A stretch of 34,383 nt of DNA from a virus: positions 1 through 34,383 of the IMG/VR virus record IMGVR_UViG_3300042554_001408; one strand, written 5' to 3'. The notes beneath the pieces were generated by a model. It made no database searches. It was not told the origin of the DNA and was given only the letters and a program-made list of their open reading frames with translations. Position numbers and translations under genes: made by a program. Each line of letters begins with the position of its first letter. Positions within the stretch are counted from its first letter, which is position 1. This document shows positions 1-7,102 of this stretch, in pieces.

Positions 1-38
1 TTGTGGGGGATGTGGATCCTGGGGGGAGTAGTCTCGAG

Positions 39-488
39 ATGTGGGTGGATGGCTTGGCGGCCATTGACTATCCCCGGTTTGACAGGAACTTGTTTCCGTA
101 TGGGGAGGTGGCGCAGTTTCTGCACAACGTGGGGGAGGGGATGCCGGTGGTTTTGGCGGCGCCGGCGGCGGGGATTGACGCGCAGCAGGTGGCGTCGTGG
201 CGGAAGGTGGAGCCGCGGTTTGACCAGTTGATTCGCCGGGCGAGGGCGTTGGCGGCGAGGAGGTTGGTCAGGAACATCACGCAGTCGGATGACTGGCGGG
301 CGTCGGCTTGGATGCTGGAGCGGAACGTGGCGAGGGAGGAGTTCCGGCAGGAGGCGGCGCAGGAGAAGCTGGTCATCGAGATCAATGTCAGCCGGGACCA
401 GGCGATCGCGGCGAAGCATGGGGTGATCGATGTGACTCCGGAGGTGGTAGATGGCCAAGTGGTCCCTGGATTACCTGCCAAGCCCTAA
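39..488 (+). CDS. Terminase small subunit (putative)
   Basis: Probable DNA-recognition subunit of the packaging motor, 149 residues from the ATG at 39, which has a purine-rich GGGGGAG ribosome site about 10 bases upstream. An in-frame GTG at 3 is possible, and the gene could also begin left of the window. The N-terminal half ends in a helix-turn-helix-like stretch (IDAQQVASWRKVEPRF). A second helical segment holds DWRASAWMLER, a pattern common in small terminases and terminase-linked helix-turn-helix proteins. Its end overlaps the start of terL by 38 bases, the usual order terS-terL. Codon use is unusually G-rich compared with genes downstream. The assignment rests mainly on position and this motif. 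Confidence 0.72.
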   Translation: MWVDGLAAIDYPRFDRNLFPYGEVAQFLHNVGEGMPVVLAAPAAGIDAQQVASWRKVEPRFDQLIRRARALAARRLVRNITQSDDWRASAWMLERNVAREEFRQEAAQEKLVIEINVSRDQAIAAKHGVIDVTPEVVDGQVVPGLPAKP

Positions 489-1944
489 GCAGCAGGTGCT
501 GCATGCCGTCCGAGCCAGGCAGATCATGTTTGGCGGGGCGGCGGGTGGAGGGAAGAGCCACGCGCTCAGGATGGACGGTCTGATTGCCTGCCTGGAGAAC
601 CCTGGCTTGCAGGCATATCTGTTCCGCCGGACGTACCCGGAGCTGAAGGACAACCATCTGATCCCGATCCAGCAGATGGGGATACCGCCGGGGGTGGCGG
701 TGTGGAAGGAGACGGATCGGAAGTTGTCGTTCTACAACAACGCCTTCCTGCAGTTTTGCTTTGCCGAGGATCTGCAGGACATCTTCAAGTACCAGGGCGC
801 CGAGATGCACTGGCTGGGGATCGACGAGGGGGCGCTGTTCCTGCCGGAGCAGATCAAGTTCTTGCGGACCCGAGTGCGACTGGGCCGGTACGAGGCGACG
901 CAGAAGGACATGTTTCCGCGGATCGTCATTGGGTCAAACCCTGGAGGCCCGAGCCACAATCTGCTGCGCGAGATCTTCATCGATCAGGCGCCGCCGCTGC
1001 AGATGTTCCGGGACCGGACGACCAAGACGAAGAAGAGCGCCGGCTGGACGAGCCTCTACATACCCTCCCGCATGGAGGACAACCCTCACCTGGATGTGGA
1101 TAGCTATGAAGGATCCTTCACCGCCCTGTCTGCCGAGCGAGCCAAGGCCCTGCGGGATGGCGACTGGGATGTGGTGGCGGGAGCTGCCCTCAGCATGCTC
1201 GAACGGGGGAAGCATCTGGTCCGCCCATTCAAGCCCCCAAGACACTGGACACACATCATGGCTATGGACTGGGGGACCGCAAAACCCTTCTCCGTCGGCT
1301 GGTGGGTCCTGAGCGAAGGAGCTACCCTTGCAGGCAAGGATGGGTTCCCGGATCGCCACCTGCCGAAGGGGGCGCTAATCCACTTTGCCGAGTGGTACGG
1401 CTGGTCGGGGGAGGCGGATACCGGGTGCCGGATGTCGTCCGGCGAGGTTGCCCGCGAGATCCTGAAGATGGAGAAGGAGATGGATCTGCCGCCGATCGAC
1501 ATCCGGGTGGCGGATCCGCAGATGTGGGCGAGCCAGGACGGGCCGTCGCCCCAGGAGAACATGCGCCGGGCCACCGATGGGCTGTTCGTGCTGCGGCAGG
1601 GGCGCCGGGACAGGAAGGCCAACTACACCGAGTTCGTCGAGCGGCTCATTGGCAAGCCAAATGATGACGGCGTCGTGGAGCCTATGCTATACGTCACGGC
1701 GAACTGCAGGCACTTCTGGCGCACCGTGCCGGGCCTTGTCCTCGATACGCTGGAACCCGACAAGGGACCGGCGACCAGAACCCAAGAGGACCACATCTAC
1801 GACATGAGCGGCTTCGCGATTGCGACATATGCGAATGTGTCGACGGCGCGGGACCGTTATGACGAGGAAATGAGGGACTTGGCGCGCCAATTTGGTGGCG
1901 GGTCGAGGGATCCATATGCTGTTCGGTCTAGGAGGATGAGATGA
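451..1944 (+). CDS. terL: Terminase large subunit
   Basis: ATPase-nuclease that cuts and pumps phage DNA into the prohead through the portal; 497 residues, a normal length. Walker A is GGAAGGGKS (residues 28-36), Walker B with catalytic Glu is LGIDE (122-126), and a coupling-type SNPGG follows near 160. The C-terminal RNase H-fold nuclease has its metal-binding acidic residues at Asp273 (in AMDWGTA), Asp355 (VADPQMW) and Asp451 (in HIYDMSGFA). A GGAGGTGG ribosome site precedes the ATG. The gene starts inside the small-subunit gene and overlaps the next gene by ATGA, so translation is probably coupled. All key motifs look intact. Confidence 0.97.
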   Translation: MAKWSLDYLPSPKQQVLHAVRARQIMFGGAAGGGKSHALRMDGLIACLENPGLQAYLFRRTYPELKDNHLIPIQQMGIPPGVAVWKETDRKLSFYNNAFLQFCFAEDLQDIFKYQGAEMHWLGIDEGALFLPEQIKFLRTRVRLGRYEATQKDMFPRIVIGSNPGGPSHNLLREIFIDQAPPLQMFRDRTTKTKKSAGWTSLYIPSRMEDNPHLDVDSYEGSFTALSAERAKALRDGDWDVVAGAALSMLERGKHLVRPFKPPRHWTHIMAMDWGTAKPFSVGWWVLSEGATLAGKDGFPDRHLPKGALIHFAEWYGWSGEADTGCRMSSGEVAREILKMEKEMDLPPIDIRVADPQMWASQDGPSPQENMRRATDGLFVLRQGRRDRKANYTEFVERLIGKPNDDGVVEPMLYVTANCRHFWRTVPGLVLDTLEPDKGPATRTQEDHIYDMSGFAIATYANVSTARDRYDEEMRDLARQFGGGSRDPYAVRSRRMR

Positions 1945-2252
1945 CAGATACGGTCTACATGCGATTGTTTGAGATCCTGGTTGATCACGGGGATGATTTC
2001 ACGATCTCGGAACTGGTCAGCGTCTACAGTCTGAACGAGAACAGTACCCGCCAGGCCATTGCCAAGCTCCAGCGGCTCAATATGGTCGTGCCGACGGGTG
2101 AGATTAATGGGCGCGACAAGGTGTACGTCATCGCCAACCAGGCGGCTTCTGGTGTGGATGGGAAAGACCCGGAGGAGATTTTTGCCAGGTTGATGCGGCA
2201 CCGGCGGTACGAGAACTTCACGTTCAAGAAGCCGCAGGTTTTTGCGTCATGA
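1941..2252 (+). CDS. Small winged helix-turn-helix DNA-binding protein
   Basis: A 103-residue protein that looks like a winged helix-turn-helix. It has an N-terminal helix (MRLFEILVDHGDDF), a helix-turn-helix (TISELVSVYSLNENSTRQAIAKL), a recognition-helix end (QRLNMVVPTGEI) and a wing-like strand pair (GRDKVYVIANQ). The charged tail (residues 75-103) is not recognised. It overlaps terL and the following gene by ATGA. Possible roles are a late-gene regulator or an accessory of terminase DNA recognition; neither can be chosen from sequence. The fold is moderately well supported and the function is unknown. Confidence 0.72.
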   Translation: MTDTVYMRLFEILVDHGDDFTISELVSVYSLNENSTRQAIAKLQRLNMVVPTGEINGRDKVYVIANQAASGVDGKDPEEIFARLMRHRRYENFTFKKPQVFAS

Positions 2253-3016
2253 TGCTGAACTTCTTCCTGCCGTGGAACCCGCCGCACAAGGATGGCGAGT
2301 CGATCGCCAACAGCTTCTTCGGCGCCAAGGTTGTCAGGCATGGCCAACCGCTGGCCGACAACAACATGCACTACGGCATCCTGCACGGCGGCACCGACAT
2401 CAAGAACCGCTGCCGAGCAGAGAACAAGCACTGGATCCATGTCGACCATGGCCAGATCGGCGGCGCTCACGGTCCCGGTGACCTGACGGGGTACTACCGG
2501 TTTTCCCGCGGACACCGCAGCAACATCTACCGCGAGCCATCCCCGAGGGACCGGTATCGGCTCAAGAAGCTGCCGGTCAAGCAACTGCCCTGGAGGCAAC
2601 CGGACAAGCGCCGGTTCATTGCCTACCAGCCGCCGAGCCAGTTCATGTTCCACTACTGCCGGCTGCCCCCGGACTTCGATGCCAAGTGGCTCAGGATCGC
2701 CCAGGAGTTCTGGCCCGAGCATGAGGTCAAGGTCATGGACAAGGGCAAGAAGGACGAGTCGTTCTTCGAGGCGATCGACGGGTTCGTTTCGTTCGACAGC
2801 GGACTTGCCTGCGAGTGCCTTCAGCGTGGCATCCAGATTCTGATGACGGCCAAGGAGACCTGGTGGCCAAACCTCAAGTTCACGGACGAGAACCGCGAGA
2901 AGGTTTTGGCCTATCTTGCCGGCCGGAACTTCACCATCGAGGAGATGCAGAGCGGTGAGGCGCTGTTCCACCTGATCGACAACGGCGAGATCGTCGTCAG
3001 CAAGGGGGTCGCATGA
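2249..3016 (+). CDS. Capsule-synthesis-like glycosyltransferase (putative)
   Basis: A 255-residue protein without a signal peptide or membrane segment. The middle is rich in His, Trp and Tyr (HWIHVDHGQIGG near residue 60; TGYYRFSRGHRS). The C-terminal half resembles the nucleotide-sugar end of capsule polysaccharide synthesis proteins with a GT-B-like fold: DGFVSFDSGLACECLQRG (SFDSG at 181-185) corresponds to their NST-GLEALL-G pattern. I therefore infer a glycosyltransferase-like enzyme, perhaps with only part of the normal GT-B fold because it is short. It begins the sugar and methyl-transfer cassette and is joined by ATGA overlaps on both sides. The fold call is tentative; a structure prediction would settle it. 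Confidence 0.5.
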   Translation: MMLNFFLPWNPPHKDGESIANSFFGAKVVRHGQPLADNNMHYGILHGGTDIKNRCRAENKHWIHVDHGQIGGAHGPGDLTGYYRFSRGHRSNIYREPSPRDRYRLKKLPVKQLPWRQPDKRRFIAYQPPSQFMFHYCRLPPDFDAKWLRIAQEFWPEHEVKVMDKGKKDESFFEAIDGFVSFDSGLACECLQRGIQILMTAKETWWPNLKFTDENREKVLAYLAGRNFTIEEMQSGEALFHLIDNGEIVVSKGVA

Positions 3017-3342
3017 TCAAGGCAAAGTCGGCCAAGGCCAAGGGCCGGAAGCTGGAGCAATGGATCGTCAAGCAGTTCGAGGCACTCGGCCTGACTGCCC
3101 GACGCCAGCCCGGCAGCGGCGCGTTCGATGCCTTTCCCCACGATGTCGAGGCCCGGCTGAAGGACGGTCAACCCGTCCTGGTCGAAGCCAAACAGCGGAA
3201 GAAGGACGCCTGGGCAACTGGCGAGCGGTGGATCGGGAGCGCCGACATCCTGGTGGTCAGGATCGACCCCGAGCCGGGCAAGCAGCTCAACGAGCCGCGC
3301 GTCTACATGAAGTGGTCAACCTTTGAAAGGCTGGTCCGATGA
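3013..3342 (+). CDS. Hjc-like PD-(D/E)XK Holliday junction resolvase
   Basis: A 109-residue nuclease-like protein matching the layout of archaeal-type Hjc resolvases and related phage enzymes. A conserved N-terminal helix carries Glu15 (GRKLEQWIVKQF); RRQPGSGAFD follows at 30-39; Asp44 lies in HDVEA; and VEAKQ supplies Glu58-x-Lys60. These form the E-D-ExK metal site. The C-terminal half (WIGSADILVVR) fits the remaining strands. In phages such enzymes resolve branched DNA before packaging (T4 endonuclease VII and T7 endonuclease I do this with other folds). Its place two genes after terL, ATGA-linked on both sides, fits that role. A VRR-NUC or restriction-like role cannot be excluded. Confidence 0.72.
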   Translation: MIKAKSAKAKGRKLEQWIVKQFEALGLTARRQPGSGAFDAFPHDVEARLKDGQPVLVEAKQRKKDAWATGERWIGSADILVVRIDPEPGKQLNEPRVYMKWSTFERLVR

Positions 3343-3920
3343 AGATCAACGACTACGCCAGGGAGCGCAACATCAACCCCATCAGGCTCAATCTTGGATG
3401 CGGCGGCCGACTGTTCGACGGGTGGATCAACATCGACAAGTACCCGCACAATGCACGGGACACCGCCCGCGGCGCTGGCGAACCGGACATCTACGAAGAC
3501 ATCTGCGATCTGCCAGTCCTGGATGGCACCGTCGATCAGATCATGCTGGTTCACGTGGTCGAGCATTTCACCCGCTGGCAGACCATCGACAACCTGAAGC
3601 ACTGGGCCTGCAAGCTTCGGGATCGTGGCCTGCTCATTGTCGAGATGCCCGACCTGGACAAGTGCATCGAGTGGTACCTGAAGGGCAAGGACGCCCCTCA
3701 CATCGACACCGCCATTGGCAAGCAGAACATGGGCAAGACCCAGTTCTACGGCAACCAATGGGATCGGCTGGACTACGAGACGCATCGCTACGTCTGGACC
3801 GTCAGCGAGTTCATCCGCGAGTTGAACCGTGCCGGGTTCTGGATCAAGGAAGCCAGCCACGACGCCAGATTTCACCAGAAGGGCCGCGACATGTGGGTCG
3901 TGGCGGAGAAGGTCACATGA
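3339..3920 (+). CDS. SAM-dependent methyltransferase, class I (first of two)
   Basis: A 193-residue Rossmann-fold methyltransferase. Motif I is LNLGCGG (residues 17-23), followed by an acidic end of strand 2 (WINIDKYP). The post-motif PDIYEDICDLPVLDGTVDQI and the HVVEHF segment are typical of small phage and sugar-modifying methyltransferases in the COG4627-like group. A later strand reads GLLIVEMPDLDKC. No DNA-methylase signature (DPPY or NPPF) is present, so DNA is an unlikely target. The neighbouring glycosyltransferases suggest a sugar or glycan acceptor, which is inference. It overlaps the resolvase and the second methyltransferase by ATGA. Confidence 0.85.
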   Translation: MKINDYARERNINPIRLNLGCGGRLFDGWINIDKYPHNARDTARGAGEPDIYEDICDLPVLDGTVDQIMLVHVVEHFTRWQTIDNLKHWACKLRDRGLLIVEMPDLDKCIEWYLKGKDAPHIDTAIGKQNMGKTQFYGNQWDRLDYETHRYVWTVSEFIRELNRAGFWIKEASHDARFHQKGRDMWVVAEKVT

Positions 3921-4423
3921 GCAACGTCGAACTCTACCGCCAGATGCACAGCCAGGGACACTTTCCGGGCCACAGCACCAAGAAATACAGCGGCATCATC
4001 AAGGGGTTGGTGCAGAAGTACGACGCCAAGACCCTGCTGGACTTCGGCAGCGGCAAGGGGATGCAGTACGACGAGCAGAAACTGCACGAGGAGTGGGGCA
4101 TCCCCAAGCCAACCCTGTACGACCCCGCCGTCAAGGGCATCGAAAGCCTGCCCAACGCGCTCCGGCCGTTCGATGGGGTCATCTGCTGCGACGTTCTGGA
4201 GCATCTTGCAGGCAAGGAACTGGCTGCCGCCGTGTTTGATGCCTCGATCCGGGCCAAGAAGTTCGTGTTCTTCGCGATTTCGACGCGCGCGGCCAAGAAG
4301 ACGCTTCCGGACGGCCGAAACGCCCATCTGACCATCCAGAGTCCTGACTGGTGGCAAGGATTCGTGACCAGTTTGGCCTTTGGAGGCCCGGAAATCGTGC
4401 TGAACTTTGACCCAGGGGGCTGA
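3917..4423 (+). CDS. SAM-dependent methyltransferase-like protein (second of two)
   Basis: A 168-residue protein starting at the ATG at 3917, inside the stop of the previous gene. The open frame extends much further upstream, but that part only shadows the first methyltransferase. Motif I is LLDFGSGKG (DFGSGKG at 42-48). A strand 4 region reads FDGVICCDVLEHL, and FVFFAISTRAAKKTLPDGR follows near residue 116. Phage proteins of this kind begin with a short helical lead such as ELYRQMH and usually sit beside glycosyltransferases. It differs from the first methyltransferase well beyond motif I, so a recent tandem duplication is unlikely. The substrate is unknown. Confidence 0.82.
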   Translation: MSNVELYRQMHSQGHFPGHSTKKYSGIIKGLVQKYDAKTLLDFGSGKGMQYDEQKLHEEWGIPKPTLYDPAVKGIESLPNALRPFDGVICCDVLEHLAGKELAAAVFDASIRAKKFVFFAISTRAAKKTLPDGRNAHLTIQSPDWWQGFVTSLAFGGPEIVLNFDPGG

Positions 4424-4424
4424 A

Positions 4425-5162
4425 ATGGACCCGTTTCCGTATTGGATCGGCTACGACAGCAGGGAGAAGGACGCCTTCGATGTCTGCTCCTTCTCCTGTC
4501 AGCGAAAATCATCCGTTCCGCTCTACATCCGCGCCCTGAAGCACAACGAACTGAGGCATTCCGGCCTGTTCTACCGGGAATGGCGGGTTGACGGGCAGAC
4601 GGGGCGCATGTTCGACACCCTGGATGGCAAGCCGTTCTCAACGGAGTTTGCCTTCACCCGGTTCCTCGTGCCGGCGCTTCAGCGGTACAAGGGCTGGGCG
4701 CTGTTCACCGACTGCGACATCCTCTGGCTGGGCGATGTGGCCGAGCTGATTGGCCTGGCGGACGACAAGTTCGCCGTGATGGTGGTCAAGCACAACTACG
4801 CGCCGCGCAGCCAGGTTAAGATGGATGGCCAGGCCCAGCAGAACTACCCGCGGAAGAACTGGTCGTCCGTGATCCTGTGGAACTGCGGGCATGAGGCGAA
4901 CAAGAAGCTGTCCGCTCAGTACGTCAACACGGCGCCGGGATGGGCCTTGCATGGCTTCTCCTGGCTGCAGGACAACGAGATCGGGGCGCTGCCGGAAAGC
5001 TGGAACTTCCTGGTAGGCCATAGCAACAGGTCGGTGTCGCCCAAGGTCATGCACTTCACCGAGGGCGGCCCGTGGTTCGATCACATGAAGGATGTGCCAT
5101 TCGCCGGCTGGTGGACGAGCGAGTTCGACCACATGCTGGCCTCAGAGGGGAAGTTTGAATGA
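4425..5162 (+). CDS. GT-A glycosyltransferase (GT8-like)
   Basis: A 245-residue protein whose best start is the ATG at 4425, preceded by a GGGGG ribosome site; an in-frame TTG at 4407 would overlap the previous gene. The metal-binding DxD is DCD (residues 96-98) in ALFTDCDILWLGDVAEL, the classic setting for GT-A enzymes that hold a UDP-sugar. TEFAFTRFLVPAL just before it is typical of GT8-like proteins. The C-terminal part has HFTEGGPWFDHM, matching the HF-G-KPW ending that completes the metal site. No membrane segment is seen, so it should be cytoplasmic. The donor and acceptor cannot be read from sequence. Confidence 0.85.
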   Translation: MDPFPYWIGYDSREKDAFDVCSFSCQRKSSVPLYIRALKHNELRHSGLFYREWRVDGQTGRMFDTLDGKPFSTEFAFTRFLVPALQRYKGWALFTDCDILWLGDVAELIGLADDKFAVMVVKHNYAPRSQVKMDGQAQQNYPRKNWSSVILWNCGHEANKKLSAQYVNTAPGWALHGFSWLQDNEIGALPESWNFLVGHSNRSVSPKVMHFTEGGPWFDHMKDVPFAGWWTSEFDHMLASEGKFE

Positions 5163-7102
5163 AAATCATGGTCATAACGAGTTGGTCCGATGCTGGTTTT
5201 GAACTCTACGGCAGGCGGTTTACCGAAACCGCGCACGAGTTCTTCCACGACAGCATGGACCTGACGATCGTCACGGACGAGGATCTGTCGCAGGACCAGG
5301 GGTTCCGCGACTTCATGGCCCGACATGCCAGCCGACGCATGGATGCCTCGGCGCCGGGCTACGACTACCGGCAGGACCTGCTTCGGTTCGCCCACAAGAT
5401 CTTCGCCCTGAAGGTTGGTTTGGCGGCCGCCAATGACTACGACTACCTCGTCTGGCTCGACGGCGATATCGAGACCCGGAAGAAGATCGACGCCGACTTT
5501 CTGATGCAGATCTGCCCGCAGGACAAGGATGGGGCGCTTCTGTCTCGAGCTGGGTCCGCGCCGCATCCCGAGTGCGGGTTCATGTCCTTCAACCTCCGGC
5601 GCAAGGGCGGTCACCTGCTCAGCCGCTACGTCGAGTTCTACGAGAAGGACGAAGTCCTGAAGCTCTCGGAGCTGCACGACAGCCATGTTTTCATGGCGAT
5701 GATCGTGGCGCATGTGCAGGCGTTCCAGTCCGACTGGCACGATCTTTGCCCAGTAGGCGGTGGACCGTATGGCCTGGATGCCTTCGAGAACTCGGTCCTC
5801 AACGACTACTTCGTCCACAAGAAGGGCGCCCGCAAGTCTGCCCTGACGAACGCCGATATCCTCGCCAGACTGCTTGGCGACAAGGTGGCGAAGGTCTGCA
5901 AGCCGGACGCCATCACCGACGACCCGGTGATCGTCCTGGACTGCGACATGCAGCCTGTTGAGCTGCTGCGCGAGGCGGTCAAGAAGCTGGCAGGCAGGAC
6001 GGTGATCTACCGGGGCTGGTACTCGTCCGACGAGCGGGGCGCGCATGTCGATACCACCCGCTACGGCATCAACACCGTCGTGACCGATCTGGTGGCTTTC
6101 GAGAGCATCGAGCTGGCCGCCGGAGGTGGATTCATCCACATGGCGGTGGGGAAGGACTACCCGATCCCGGCTGACCTGCCCGTGTTCCGGCAGCGGGAGC
6201 TTGAGGTCATGACCAAGGAGCAGGCCAAGGCGCTGACGGGTGGGGCCTACTCGACCAACATGCTGGTCAAGACCCAGAACTGCGTCCCAAACGAGACCAT
6301 TCAGGCCAACATCCAGGGCAACCTGGGTCTCATCAAGAAGTGGGTCCGGGCGCTCCTTCCACATCGCCGCCGGGCGATCATCGTGTCAGCCGGGCCGTCG
6401 CTCGATCTGCCCGAGACCATGGACGCCATCAGGATGGAACTAAATTCGGGCGCCGTCCTGTTCTGCGTCAAGCACTCCCATGCCAAGCTCTTGGCAGCCG
6501 GGATCGTTCCCTTCGGATGCGTCCTACTGGACCCGCGCCCGCACGAGGGCATCAGTACCCACGGGGTGCCGCGGGCTGAGCTTCTGCCGAAGGCGCATCC
6601 GGATGTGACCTACTTCGTGGCGTCGATGGTCGACCCTTCGACCACCAAGAGGCTCCTGGACACCGGGGGGAAGGTGGTCGGGTGGCATGCGGCGGTCGGG
6701 GCCAACGAGGCGGAGGTCCTGCCTGACGAACACAAGAAAATGCTCATGGGGGGCGGATCTTCGTCTGCCGGCAGGGCTATGATCCTGGCTTGGCAGTTCC
6801 TGGGGTTCTCTTCGATCGGGTTGTATGCCTTCGACTCGTGCCATTTCGATGAGGGCAAGCTCGACAAGAACGCCAGGCACCAAGACGGGACGGAGAAGTA
6901 CTTCGCCATGGAAGTTGGCGTCGGGGACCTGAAGAAGACGTTCTGGACCGACCGAGACATCCTCTGCCAGGCGCAAGACTTCACCCGGTTCCTGCAAGAG
7001 ACGCCCTGGATTCCGTGGGACGCGCACGGGCCGGGGATGGTGGCTTGGGTGTGGCAGTCTTCCAAGGGGCGGTTGCCCCGGTTCGAGGATGAGTTCGCAT
7101 GA
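5159..7102 (+). CDS. Two-domain protein: GT-A glycosyltransferase fused to DUF115/MptE-like (Maf) domain
   Basis: A 647-residue fusion. The N-terminal domain (about 1-225) is GT-A-like, with a metal-binding DGD (101-103) in VWLDGDIETRKK and a later GGPYGLDAFENSV segment. A linker of about 170 residues follows. The C-terminal domain (about 380-640) matches DUF115, shared by MptE pterin diphosphokinases and Maf flagellin glycosyltransferases: IIVSAGPSLDL (AGPSL at 411-415), then VKHSHAKLLAAGIVPFGCVLLDP, and a GGSSSAGRAMILAWQFLGF helix. Nothing suggests pterin synthesis nearby, so a sugar-transfer role like Maf is likelier. It overlaps its neighbours by ATGA and directly precedes the portal gene. 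Confidence 0.82.
   Translation: MKIMVITSWSDAGFELYGRRFTETAHEFFHDSMDLTIVTDEDLSQDQGFRDFMARHASRRMDASAPGYDYRQDLLRFAHKIFALKVGLAAANDYDYLVWLDGDIETRKKIDADFLMQICPQDKDGALLSRAGSAPHPECGFMSFNLRRKGGHLLSRYVEFYEKDEVLKLSELHDSHVFMAMIVAHVQAFQSDWHDLCPVGGGPYGLDAFENSVLNDYFVHKKGARKSALTNADILARLLGDKVAKVCKPDAITDDPVIVLDCDMQPVELLREAVKKLAGRTVIYRGWYSSDERGAHVDTTRYGINTVVTDLVAFESIELAAGGGFIHMAVGKDYPIPADLPVFRQRELEVMTKEQAKALTGGAYSTNMLVKTQNCVPNETIQANIQGNLGLIKKWVRALLPHRRRAIIVSAGPSLDLPETMDAIRMELNSGAVLFCVKHSHAKLLAAGIVPFGCVLLDPRPHEGISTHGVPRAELLPKAHPDVTYFVASMVDPSTTKRLLDTGGKVVGWHAAVGANEAEVLPDEHKKMLMGGGSSSAGRAMILAWQFLGFSSIGLYAFDSCHFDEGKLDKNARHQDGTEKYFAMEVGVGDLKKTFWTDRDILCQAQDFTRFLQETPWIPWDAHGPGMVAWVWQSSKGRLPRFEDEFA

Noticed and set aside
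3323-4423. 366-residue plus-strand frame that includes the second methyltransferase.
   Set aside because: The first 198 codons shadow the first methyltransferase. The true start is the ATG at 3917 in an ATGA overlap.
3339-4423. Phage DNA-modification (anti-restriction) methyltransferases.
   Set aside because: Neither protein has a DPPY- or NPPF-like catalytic motif of DNA methylases, and the neighbours are sugar enzymes.
5159-7102. Pterin biosynthesis enzyme (MptE) role.
   Set aside because: No other pterin or folate gene is present, and the N-terminal GT-A domain with glycosyltransferase neighbours favours sugar transfer.
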